Shown here one piece after another: positions 7,104 to 16,704 of a stretch of 33,271 bases of DNA. Each line of letters starts with the position of its first letter. Position 1 is the first letter of the stretch. This stretch comes from Lujinxingia litoralis. GTDB taxonomy: Bacteria > Myxococcota_A > Bradymonadia > Bradymonadales > Bradymonadaceae. Position numbers and translations under genes: made by a program. The notes beneath the pieces were generated by a model. That model was not told where the DNA came from. It did not search any database and was given only the letters and a program-made list of their open reading frames with translations. Location: NCBI RefSeq assembly GCF_003260125.1, contig NZ_QHKO01000017.1, forward strand, positions 2,134 through 35,404. The letters run 5' to 3'.

Positions 7104-7900
7104 GGTTCTCCCTGACACGTTGGACAATAGTACGAGGATCGGCCGGCCACCCGCGCCACTTTCAAGGGGGCCTGACAGCGCGGGCAGGGCTCCCCCTCCC
7201 GGCCGTAGACCTCAAAAATGTTATCGCCGCCGGCCTCATTCAGATAGGCGATCTCATCGGCCATCGAACGCTGAAGGATCTGATCAAAGTAGCGCGGCAT
7301 CTCCTTGGCCAGCGCCTCCCACTGCGCATCGTCAAGTTCGCCACAGCGCACCTCCACCGGCAGTTTCAGGCGCCAGAAGAGCTCGCTGATGGCGATGTTT
7401 CCCACGCCGGCGACCACCGACTGGTCCAGAAGCGCGCTCTTGAGCAGGCGCCGCGCCGAGCAGGCGGCCTTGAGCCCGGCGGCCGTGGCGTCTTCGGGCT
7501 CCGGTCCCATGCGCTGCAGGGCGTCGTAATGGTCGAGCTCCCCGGGACCGAGCACCTCCACATGCCCCAGCCGACGAGGATCTTTAAAAACCAGCCACCC
7601 GGCCTCATCGATGCGCCAGGCCAGGCGAGCAAAGCGCGGCTCCGGGGAATCCTCGCAGGTGATTTTGCCGGTCATCCGAAAGTGAAACATCAGCGCAAAG
7701 CCCCCCTCCAACTCCGCCCAGAGGTACTTGCCCCGGCGGTGCATCGCGACCAGCCGACGGCCCAGCGCATCTTCGAGCTCGCGGGGCGTTGCATCCCGGA
7801 GGACCTTCGGATCGATCAGGCGCACCTCCCGGGCGCAGCGATGCTGCCACCAGCGCTCGACATTGCGGCGAGCCACCTCCACTTCGGCCAGCTCAGGCAT
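7100..7900 (-). CDS. mutM: Formamidopyrimidine-DNA glycosylase (Fpg/MutM)
   Basis: 266 residues, the usual family length. Excises oxidised purines such as 8-oxoguanine and nicks the abasic site in base-excision repair. The N-terminus MPELAEVE supplies the catalytic Pro2 and Glu3; Lys58 in RRGKYL matches the conserved lysine of the family. The helix-two-turn-helix is at LLDQSVVAGVGNI. The C-terminal zinc finger has Cys239, Cys242, Cys259 and Cys262, with the DNA-contacting Arg in AGRSSYY. Start ATG 7900 is fixed by the catalytic proline. An open frame further upstream runs inside the hydrolase gene. It overlaps the hydrolase stop by 8 bases and the next gene start by 4. Confidence 0.95.
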   Translation of the reverse strand: MPELAEVEVARRNVERWWQHRCAREVRLIDPKVLRDATPRELEDALGRRLVAMHRRGKYLWAELEGGFALMFHFRMTGKITCEDSPEPRFARLAWRIDEAGWLVFKDPRRLGHVEVLGPGELDHYDALQRMGPEPEDATAAGLKAACSARRLLKSALLDQSVVAGVGNIAISELFWRLKLPVEVRCGELDDAQWEALAKEMPRYFDQILQRSMADEIAYLNEAGGDNIFEVYGREGEPCPRCQAPLKVARVAGRSSYYCPTCQGEP

Positions 7901-8909
7901 TGGAGTGCTCCGTATCGGCCGGCTGTGTCGGGGGAGCCGACTCGTACCGCCCCTGAAGCCAGGCGGCCATCGGCTCAAAAACCGCCTCGCGGGCCCCGTG
8001 CGAGATGAAGAGGTCGGCGTGAGCGTGGGGGTAACGCGCATCGCCCACGCGCACCACCTCGATCTGGCGCGAGGCGATATGATCAAACACCGAGAGCGCG
8101 GCCGGCGGCGGCACGATGCCATCCTGGTTGGCCAGCACGCACATCAGGGGCACGTCCACCTGGTCGAGGGCGTCGCTGACGTTGAGCCCGTCGACGACCA
8201 GGTCGCGCGCCTTAAGCCAGTGTGCGATCTGCCGGGTGAGTCGACGGCTCGGGTCATCGATGGTCTTGATCAGCTCGTCGGCGGCGTCCAGATCGATGAT
8301 TTCGGGGTTTAAGTAAAGCTGGAGCAGTCCCGGGAAGCGCCGGGCCAGCGGCAGCGCCAGACGCGCCATGCGCCGGGTGCCCCGGACCGGCACCGCCCCG
8401 GCCAGCCCTGGCGAGGCCAGCACCAGACGCACCAGCGGATGGGAATGCGTCCAGCGCAGCGGGCCACCGATCGAGATCACCGAACCCACGTGATGCTCCC
8501 GGGGATGGTGCGCCAGGTAGGCGTAGATCACCGTCGCCCCCAGGCTGCACCCCACCAGATCGAGGGCGTCGGGCTCAAGGAGGCTCTCGGTGAGCACGAA
8601 GTCGCGCACCTGGGGCAGGTCGACCAGCGCCAGCTCCTTAAACCCGTGATCCTCCACCCCCGGCCAGCGGCGCCGGGCATCGCCCTGCCCCCGCAGGTTG
8701 GCGGTCCACACCTCGAAGCCGCGGGCCACCAGGTGTTCGACCATCGAGGGGCCGCCCGGGTGGAAGCTCAAGATGAAGGTGTTCATCGCGTAGCCCGGGA
8801 TCATCAGCACCGGACGGCGCCCCGGGACCAGCGTCTGCGGGTCGGAGAAGCGCTTCAAGTGCAGATCCCAGCCCTGGCCGTTGTTGAGGCGAAAGACATC
8901 GATGTGCAT
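7893..8909 (-). CDS. Alpha/beta-fold hydrolase (lipase or PHA-synthase-like)
   Basis: 338 residues. The fold is marked by the oxyanion segment VLMIPGY (residues 34-40), the nucleophile elbow GCSLGA (Ser122), Asp263 in LANQDG and His297 in HAHADL, which make a full catalytic triad. The segment after the oxyanion loop (GFEVWTANLRGQG) resembles acid lipases and the PHA synthase/depolymerase group. No signal peptide is seen, so it is probably cytoplasmic. Substrate unknown. It is first in a tight operon with mutM and the 98-aa gene. The gap of 114 bp to the acetyl-CoA synthetase stop shows no clear terminator. Confidence 0.8.
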   Translation of the reverse strand: MHIDVFRLNNGQGWDLHLKRFSDPQTLVPGRRPVLMIPGYAMNTFILSFHPGGPSMVEHLVARGFEVWTANLRGQGDARRRWPGVEDHGFKELALVDLPQVRDFVLTESLLEPDALDLVGCSLGATVIYAYLAHHPREHHVGSVISIGGPLRWTHSHPLVRLVLASPGLAGAVPVRGTRRMARLALPLARRFPGLLQLYLNPEIIDLDAADELIKTIDDPSRRLTRQIAHWLKARDLVVDGLNVSDALDQVDVPLMCVLANQDGIVPPPAALSVFDHIASRQIEVVRVGDARYPHAHADLFISHGAREAVFEPMAAWLQGRYESAPPTQPADTEHSNA

Positions 8910-9023
8910 GGGGTACGTCGTGTGCGGGAAGAAGTGCGGTGGGAGCGCCGCCGGAGGTGGGGCGGGGAGCCATGCCCCGGGCGCCGACAGGATGCCGGCT
9001 GCCCGGAGCTATAGCGCAGAACC

Positions 9024-10982
<1,959 letters not shown>

Positions 10983-11342
10983 GCTTCCTCCTGGTCAGGT
11001 CAGAAAAGTCAGCGCCGGCCCCGCAGGTCCGCACTGACATCGCCGTGCTGCAAAAAAGGTTGTCCTTAGAGATAACCCCTGGCCGGTGTGTTGACCAGCG
11101 CCCCGGGGCCTCATGGCCTCGGCCAACGGGCCGAGGCCGGGGCGCTTGCTCTGGCCGGGGCGGGTGCCTACTCTTAGAGAAGGCCCTGGCTCTGGCCTGC
11201 GACACGGTCTGGGAGGGCCCGATGGAAGCGCAGCGCATGCTCCCGGCTCCTCATCGGAGGAATGCCGGAAGCGATCCGATGTGTTCCCTGAGGTAGGAGT
11301 TCGCCCCACTGGCATTCAGCTCAAGAGACGCGCGACGGGATC
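10983..11342. other. Divergent intergenic region with a GC-rich hairpin
   Basis: 360 bp between acsA (minus) and the gene at 11343 (plus). It holds a perfect 10-bp-arm hairpin (11115-11124 with 11129-11138, loop AACG) and, on the acsA side, an AAAAAAGGTTG motif at 11052-11062. No gene is supported: the open frames here have no ribosome site or family resemblance. Promoters for both directions are expected, but no convincing boxes were found. Confidence 0.6.
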
Positions 11343-12434
11343 ATGACCTACGAGGAGTTCGAGTGGCACATCCTGCGCCTGGTCTACGAAGAAGGCATGG
11401 ACCGGCTGCAGCCCTCTTATCTGGCCTACGCGCTGGGGCTTCCCCATGAGCGCGTCACGGCGTTTTTAGACCAGGCCACCCAGGCCGGACTGGTGGAGCT
11501 GGAGGTCAAAAGCGACGGCCGCCTCGAATACGCCATCCCCGGAATCGACCACAGCCGCAGCCTGCCGCGCCCGATCTGGCGCGACCAAGAGCAGCCCGCG
11601 CCCACTGACGCCACCGCACTCAGCGACGAGGCCCGGCGCGCCGCCGCGGCCGAGGCCGCCCGCGACCTGCTGGCCCATGATCCCGCCGCCGGCACCCCGG
11701 CGCCGCTGCCCGGAGCGCCCCCCGAGCCCCGCCCCTCCGAGCCCGGCGCCGTCCATCAGGCTGCCCACACCCCGCATCACCGCCTGGCGGTGGCTCGCCA
11801 CCCCCTGCTGCCGGCCTCGCTGCGCGCCCACATCGAGGAGCGCTACGGCCACAGCGACGCTCGCCTGGTCCCGGTCGCCGAAACCGGTCTCCAACACGAT
11901 CAGCTCCCGGTCGTCGACCCCACGCGCCGCGCCATGGTCGCCGTCGATAACGATGAGCACTTCCCCTTTCGCATCGAAGCCAGCGACGACACCTTCTGCG
12001 ACCCCTCGCAGACTGTCTTCATGCGCCAGATGCGTGCCTACGGCGTCAAAGACGAGCAGGAGCTGCGCTACCACGTCCAGCGCCTCTTTGAGTCCTTTGG
12101 CTACCGCGTCGTCCAGTCCGAACACGAACGCCTGCGCTTTGAGCGGGGCTCGCTGACCTTCATCATCGCCATGGTCCCCCTCTTCGTGCTCGTCCTCCCT
12201 CTTTTTGTGTACCTCTTTCTCTATTGCATGGGCCGCTCCACCATTCACCAGGAGCCGGTGGAGCTCGATGTGCAGTTTCGCAAGCGCGTCGAAAACGGCG
12301 AACCTGTCTTTGATATCGACTTAACTTTTGTGGGTCTTCATGGCGTGGTCCTGGGCGCCGCTGACCAACGCGTGCTCAACCAGGAAATCGATACATTACG
12401 CGACGAACTGCGCTGGTCCCTCAGCGCCGGCTAA
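11343..12434 (+). CDS. Membrane protein with N-terminal helical domain, unknown function
   Basis: 363 residues. Residues 1-65 look like a small winged-helix domain (helices around LPHERVTAFLDQATQAGLVEL, then a beta hairpin). Residues 80-150 are Ala/Pro-rich linker. A folded region follows, then one strong membrane segment at 272-296 and about 65 C-terminal residues. I do not recognise the family. It is the first of three closely spaced plus-strand genes (gaps 83 and 38 bp), the third being a Ycf46-like ATPase, so the three may act together. ATG 11343 is taken as start; the ribosome site is weak. Confidence 0.75.
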   Translation: MTYEEFEWHILRLVYEEGMDRLQPSYLAYALGLPHERVTAFLDQATQAGLVELEVKSDGRLEYAIPGIDHSRSLPRPIWRDQEQPAPTDATALSDEARRAAAAEAARDLLAHDPAAGTPAPLPGAPPEPRPSEPGAVHQAAHTPHHRLAVARHPLLPASLRAHIEERYGHSDARLVPVAETGLQHDQLPVVDPTRRAMVAVDNDEHFPFRIEASDDTFCDPSQTVFMRQMRAYGVKDEQELRYHVQRLFESFGYRVVQSEHERLRFERGSLTFIIAMVPLFVLVLPLFVYLFLYCMGRSTIHQEPVELDVQFRKRVENGEPVFDIDLTFVGLHGVVLGAADQRVLNQEIDTLRDELRWSLSAG

Positions 12435-12455
12435 GTCCTTCATTGCCGCACTCTA

Positions 12456-12512
12456 CCCGGGGGGAAGAGCGATAGCAGGCGGCGATTCATCGTAAACCAC
12501 TCTCCCCCCGGG
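12456..12512 (+). promoter_or_regulatory. Inverted repeat covering the ribosome-binding region of the 178-aa gene
   Basis: CCCGGGGGGAAGAG (12456-12469) pairs with CTCTCCCCCCGGG (12500-12512), with one bulged base and a 30-nt loop. The downstream arm ends 5 bases before the ATG at 12518, so the hairpin would cover the leader just before the start codon. It could limit translation, or it could be an attenuator between the two genes. Confidence 0.5.
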
Positions 12513-12517
12513 ACGGT

Positions 12518-13054
12518 ATGACAGACCTCTACGACTTTAGCATCGACGAGATGGTTGAACCCATCGAGCGCCTCTTTGAGCGCGAGTATCCCTCCTCTCA
12601 CGCCATCTTCAACGACGAACCCGCGCTCACCGACGAAGGCCCCCGCGCGGTCCCGGTCGATGTGGTCTACGTGGCCGGCTCGGTCCACAAGCTCCACGCC
12701 ATCAAACTTGCGGCCTCCTACGACGAGTGCGTCTTCAACGTGCGCAGCGGCCTGCACGCCATGAGCCGCGCCACCGCCAACTACCGCTGGCTCGCACTCC
12801 CCCTGGAGGCGCTGCGCGAGGGCGAGGCCGAGTACAACGACATCCTGATCAAAACGGCCACCGAGCGCGGCCTGGGAGTCATCACCGTTCAGCCTCGGGG
12901 TCGCGGCCTCTCTGCCAAGATCGCCGTCAAACCCGCCGTCGAAGAAGGCGATTTTCTGGACCACTACAAAGGTCTGCGCGATCTCTGGCGCTCGATCAAA
13001 GATCGCGACCTGGCCGGAGACGGCTATCAGGTCGTCGACTACTACGGGCGCTGA
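12518..13054 (+). CDS. Unknown 178-aa protein in operon with the AAA ATPase
   Basis: Soluble and acidic at the N-terminus; no signal peptide or membrane segment. Residues 46-66 form a strand-turn-strand (VDVVYV then LHAIKLA), followed by a helix and a second hydrophobic strand (RWLALPLEAL), then LGVITV. This order resembles a PD-(D/E)XK-like core in outline, with Asp48 and Lys63 but no acidic residue two before the lysine. Any nuclease activity would thus be doubtful; this is speculation. It lies 38 bp before the ATPase and is probably co-transcribed with it. Confidence 0.7.
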   Translation: MTDLYDFSIDEMVEPIERLFEREYPSSHAIFNDEPALTDEGPRAVPVDVVYVAGSVHKLHAIKLAASYDECVFNVRSGLHAMSRATANYRWLALPLEALREGEAEYNDILIKTATERGLGVITVQPRGRGLSAKIAVKPAVEEGDFLDHYKGLRDLWRSIKDRDLAGDGYQVVDYYGR

Positions 13055-13092
13055 GTTCTCGACCGCCAGCGCCCGGCCACCCGACGCGACCC

Positions 13093-14622
13093 ATGAGCAC
13101 ACCCGCCTCCCAAAGCCCCCACCTGCGCTTTATGCGCGAGCTGGGGGCGCTTTTACGTGCCCCCTACGCCCTGCTCCACCTGGAAACCCACGAGGAGGAG
13201 CGCGCCCTCGATCTGATCGCGCGTCTGGCCCGCCGCGATGAGCGCCCGGTGCACACCTGGTCGATCACCCGCGGCTTCGGCGACGCCCCCGACAACGACA
13301 ACGACACCGGCGGCGACGCCGACCTGGCCCGGGCCCTGGCTCGGGTCGCCACCAGCCCGGAGCGCGGCGTCTACGTCTTCGTCGATGCCGCGCATCTGCT
13401 CGAAAACGCCAGGCTGCGCCGCCTCCTGCGCGAAACCGAGCGGAGCTGCGCCCGTCAGGGCAAAACCCTGATCTTCGTCGGCCCCACCCCCCTCGACTTC
13501 CCCGAGTTTCAAAAAGACCTCACCCCCCTCTCGCTGCCCCTTCCCGATCGCGAGGGGATCAAAAAACAACTCCTGGCCGTCTTTCCTCCCCACCACTTCC
13601 CCGACCTCGACAGCGAAGCCCTCACCGCCGGCGCCCTCGGCCTGACCCAGCGCGAGGCGCATCGCGCCTTTCACCGCGTGCGCCAACAGCTGCTCGACGC
13701 CCGCGAAGAGCGACGCACCATCGATCTGGAGGACGCCATCCTCCAGGAGAAACGTCGCCTGGTCGGCCGCAGCGAAGTCCTGGAATTTCACCCCCTGGAC
13801 GCCGGCCTCGACACCGTGGGCGGCCTCGACGCCCTCAAAGACTGGCTCGTCGAGCGCCGCGCGGCCTTCGGTCAAGAAGCCCGCGCCTACGGTCTGCCCG
13901 CCCCCCGGGGCCTGCTCCTGCTCGGCGTGCAGGGCTGCGGCAAAAGCCTCAGCGCCCGGGTCATCGGCCGACACTGGGGCCTGCCCCTTTTGCGCCTGGA
14001 TATGGGACGCGTCTTCGACGGTCGGCGCTCCCCGGAAGAATCCCTGCGCACGGCCCTCAAGACCTGCGATGCCCTGGCCCCCTGTGTCCTGTGGATCGAT
14101 GAGATCGAAAAGGGCTTTGCCCGCGGCCCCGGCGACGAGGGCCGCTCCAGCCGCGTGCTGGGCTCCCTGCTCACCTGGCAGCAAGAGCGCCAGACGCCGG
14201 TCTTCGTGGTCGCCACCGCCAACAGCGTCACCGACCTCCCCCCCGAGATGCTGCGCAAGGGACGCTTCGACGAGATCTTCTTTGTCGATCTGCCCCAGCC
14301 CCACGAGCGCCAGGAGATCTTGAGCATCCACCTGGCCCGGCGCGGCCGCGCCATCGAGCCCGAGACCATCGCCGAGGTCGCCGAGCTCTGCGAACACTTC
14401 TCCGGCGCCGAGCTGGAGCAGGTCGTCATCAGCGCCATGTACAGCGCGTTTGCCGGCGGTCGCGAACTCGACCGCGACGACCTGGTCTACGCCGCCCGCG
14501 ACACCGTGCCCCTCTACCGCACCTACGAAGAGAGCATCAAAGGGCTGCGCGAGTGGGCCCATCAACGCGCGCGCCAGGCCTCCCGCACTCGCCGCATGCT
14601 CGACTTCTTCACCCCCGGTTGA
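13093..14622 (+). CDS. Ycf46-like AAA ATPase
   Basis: 509 residues, typical of the Ycf46/Slr0374 family. An N-terminal domain (1-235) of the kind found in that family is followed by a AAA module: VGGLDALKDWL at 242, Walker A GVQGCGKS (278-285), Walker B VLWIDEIEK (332-340), a sensor-1 stretch VVATANS, and RKGRFDE with the arginine finger. Slr0374 in cyanobacteria is linked to inorganic-carbon response; the role in other bacteria is not known. The frame is open upstream to 12727 within the previous gene. I chose ATG 13093 because it follows that gene's stop by 38 bp and matches the family's N-terminus. Confidence 0.88.
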   Translation: MSTPASQSPHLRFMRELGALLRAPYALLHLETHEEERALDLIARLARRDERPVHTWSITRGFGDAPDNDNDTGGDADLARALARVATSPERGVYVFVDAAHLLENARLRRLLRETERSCARQGKTLIFVGPTPLDFPEFQKDLTPLSLPLPDREGIKKQLLAVFPPHHFPDLDSEALTAGALGLTQREAHRAFHRVRQQLLDAREERRTIDLEDAILQEKRRLVGRSEVLEFHPLDAGLDTVGGLDALKDWLVERRAAFGQEARAYGLPAPRGLLLLGVQGCGKSLSARVIGRHWGLPLLRLDMGRVFDGRRSPEESLRTALKTCDALAPCVLWIDEIEKGFARGPGDEGRSSRVLGSLLTWQQERQTPVFVVATANSVTDLPPEMLRKGRFDEIFFVDLPQPHERQEILSIHLARRGRAIEPETIAEVAELCEHFSGAELEQVVISAMYSAFAGGRELDRDDLVYAARDTVPLYRTYEESIKGLREWAHQRARQASRTRRMLDFFTPG

Positions 14623-14690
14623 ATGCTCGACGCCCCCTCCCGGTCCAACCCGAGCGCCGGCGCCCACGCGCCGCGCTCCCATACGCGACG

Positions 14691-14719
14691 TTGACACACG
14701 CTCGCCACACAAAGTACCA
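14691..14719 (+). promoter_or_regulatory. Candidate promoter for the PEGA membrane protein
   Basis: A perfect TTGACA box at 14691-14696 is followed after 17 bp by GTACCA (14714-14719), a weak -10 match. It lies 54 bp before the next start codon, in an otherwise featureless 150-bp gap. Confidence 0.35.
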
Positions 14720-14772
14720 CCTCGACACACCGCAGCCTCGCCAGGGGCGCTCAAAACCTTGTTGAATGCAGG

Positions 14773-15648
14773 ATGTTGGTTATGCGCCAGGCGCACTCCC
14801 AGAAGATCGTCTACGCCCTCTACACGCTGATCGCGTTGGCCCTCGTCACCGCCGCCGCGCTGCTCATCCAGGAGCGCGACGCCATCGAGCTCCTGGCCAC
14901 CGGCGACGACACCGATTTCGCCGCCTATCAGGCCACGTCAGAAGCCCCGGCCCCCGAAGCCCCCGAGCGCGACGACGTCCCGACGCCAAACGTCGAGCTC
15001 GCCGAGCTCCCCGAGCCTGAAGACCTCAACTCCGGCGAGTGGGAGATCTTAGACCCGCTGCCCCCCGAAGAGCTCAGCGCCCCGGCCCCGGTGGAAGTCG
15101 GCCAGCAAAAGCGCCGTCTGCGCCCGGCCCACCTCACCGTCGTCACCGACTTCTCCCAGGCCCAGGTCACCGTCAACGGCCTCCCCTACCCGGCCTACTC
15201 CGAGCAGGGCACCAACGAGGGCATGATCCTGCCGGCCGGCGGCCCCCACCGCGTGGTCGTCGATTACGGCGGCAACCAGCGCGTCTACGAACTGGCCCTT
15301 CGCCCCAATGAGGAGCGCGTGCTCATGGTCGAGCTCTCGGGCTACAGCGGCGGCAGCCCCCCGCGCCCTTCGGTCTCCCCGAGCAAACCCGCGGAGAAAC
15401 CCTCGGAGCCCGAGCCCGAATCCGAACCCGCAGACGGCCAGGGTCGCATCACCGTCTACTCACGCCCCCGCGGCGCGGTGGTCGTCAACGGCAGCGATCG
15501 CGGCCAGCAGACCCCCGGCACCGTCGAAGTCGAAGCCGGACGCCACGAGGTCCAGGTCCGCTACGAAGATGGCGAAGTCAGCGAGAAAAAGGTCGTCCGC
15601 GTACGCGAGGGCTCGCGCATCAAGCTCTTCTTCCGTCAGTCCAAATGA
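14773..15648 (+). CDS. Membrane-anchored protein with PEGA domains
   Basis: 291 residues. One membrane segment at residues 12-32 is followed by an acidic, Pro/Glu-rich linker. A first beta domain (about 119-188) carries TVVTDFSQAQVTVNG, a PEGA-like start. A Pro/Ser/Glu linker follows, then a clear PEGA domain (224-291: RITVYSRPRGAVVVNG, then GTVEVEAGRHEVQV). PEGA domains are surface-layer-like modules, often found beside bacterial protein kinases. The protein is probably periplasmic with an inner-membrane anchor. ATG 14782 is an alternative start three codons on. A terminator follows directly. Confidence 0.8.
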   Translation: MLVMRQAHSQKIVYALYTLIALALVTAAALLIQERDAIELLATGDDTDFAAYQATSEAPAPEAPERDDVPTPNVELAELPEPEDLNSGEWEILDPLPPEELSAPAPVEVGQQKRRLRPAHLTVVTDFSQAQVTVNGLPYPAYSEQGTNEGMILPAGGPHRVVVDYGGNQRVYELALRPNEERVLMVELSGYSGGSPPRPSVSPSKPAEKPSEPEPESEPADGQGRITVYSRPRGAVVVNGSDRGQQTPGTVEVEAGRHEVQVRYEDGEVSEKKVVRVREGSRIKLFFRQSK

Positions 15649-15663
15649 CCCCGCGATAAAAAC

Positions 15664-15690
15664 AAAGGCGCCTCGTCCAGGCGCCTTTTC
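15664..15690 (+). terminator. Rho-independent terminator
   Basis: AAAGGCGCCT (15664-15673) and AGGCGCCTTT (15679-15688) form a 10-bp stem with a 5-nt loop, followed by a short TTC run. It starts 16 bases after the PEGA gene stop codon. Confidence 0.85.
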
Positions 15691-15775
15691 TTCCCTCGGC
15701 AATGCGCCGAGACGCTCCCGGGCGCCATCCCCCCCACCTCTTCCGACCCAAGCCATACCCCAAAGGGGGTGTAAA

Positions 15776-15904
15776 GGGGGTCAAAACACGCACACCGTGC
15801 CTCTGGCGTGGGGGTCGAGGGGGTCAAAACACGCACACCATGCCTCTGGCGTGGGGGTCGAGGGGGTCAAAACACGCGCACCGCGCCTCTGGCGTGGGTT
15901 CACG
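15776..15904. repeat. 43-bp tandem repeat array, three units
   Basis: Units begin at 15776, 15819 and 15862 with GGGGGTCAAAACACG and include CCTCTGGCGTGGG. Each unit's CACGC and GCGTG can pair. The third unit has three substitutions in its middle and a changed end. The array fills the space between the terminator at 15664 and the convergent phosphoesterase gene. Units abut, so this is not CRISPR. Confidence 0.9.
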
Positions 15905-15909
15905 CCACA

Positions 15910-16704
15910 CTAATACCTGCCCCGGGCGCGCTCCCGCGCGGGCATCACCTCCAGACAGGTGGTCCACCACCCGGTGAGGATCGTCTCGACAAAGGGCTCC
16001 GGGAGCCCCTCCTGGCGCATCAACTCGGCCAGCGCCTGGTGATCGTAGTCGATCGGGCGCAGCGTCACCCTGACCTCGTCGCCCTCCACCTCCACCAGCG
16101 CGTAGTCCACGCTGGTGCGCCCGTTGTTGGCCGGCCTGCCGATCGCCCCGACGTTGATCACCTGCCGCCCGTCGGGCAGGCGCCGCTGCCAGGGAATGCC
16201 CGTATGCGTGATGAAGAGCACGTCGGCCTGATGCTCATCGAGCAGGTGCGTCAGAAAGCTATCCGGACACATCGACTCCCATAAAAACTCGTTGACCTGC
16301 CGGGGGCTGCCGTGACTCATCAGCACGCGCGCCCCGCCCCACTGGCGCCGAAACTCCGTGGGCAGGTCGCGCAGCCAGTCCTTATGCTCATCGGCGGTAT
16401 GAGCCAGCGTGTAATCATAGCTGATCTGCGCGTAGTAGTTATCGCGCGGATCGGTGTAGCCACAGGCGCAATCCTCCAGCCGATGGCCGATGGAATGATC
16501 GTAGTTGCCCTGCATCACAAAGAGGTCTGCCGACTCCCGAAGCAGCGGAAACACCCGGTCGGGGCAGGGGCCAACCCCTCCCATATCGCCCAGGCAGTAG
16601 ATGGCCTCGCAGCCCAGCGCCCGGGCCTCGGCCAGGGTCGCCTCCAGACTCAGGAAGTTGTTGTAGACCCCGCCAAAAATCGCAAAACGTCTCAGGTGCG
16701 ACAT
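15910..16704 (-). CDS. Atypical calcineurin-like metallophosphoesterase
   Basis: 264 residues, the size of YfcE/MJ0936-type phosphodiesterases. Conserved motifs are GDMGGVGP (Asp40), GNYD (Asn67), SHG (His131) and THTG (His167). The first motif, normally D-x-H-G-N, reads GGVYNN (residues 11-16), and the last His of the usual GHxH is Gly169. All ligands of metal site 1 except the bridging Asp40 are therefore missing, while the ligands of site 2 are all present. It may be a one-metal enzyme or a binding protein. ATG 16704 has GGAGGGGG upstream and lies 13 bases inside the end of the radical SAM gene, so the two are coupled. An upstream open frame to 16863 is inside that gene. Confidence 0.85.
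   Translation of the reverse strand: MSHLRRFAIFGGVYNNFLSLEATLAEARALGCEAIYCLGDMGGVGPCPDRVFPLLRESADLFVMQGNYDHSIGHRLEDCACGYTDPRDNYYAQISYDYTLAHTADEHKDWLRDLPTEFRRQWGGARVLMSHGSPRQVNEFLWESMCPDSFLTHLLDEHQADVLFITHTGIPWQRRLPDGRQVINVGAIGRPANNGRTSVDYALVEVEGDEVRVTLRPIDYDHQALAELMRQEGLPEPFVETILTGWWTTCLEVMPARERARGRY

Noticed and set aside
10983..11342. Short open frames between acsA and the gene at 11343
   Set aside because: No ribosome site, no codon bias consistent with neighbours and no recognisable family.
13153..14796. 547-codon minus-strand frame opposite the AAA ATPase
   Set aside because: The ATPase motifs are intact on the plus strand; the antisense frame is Ala/Gly/Val-rich shadow sequence.
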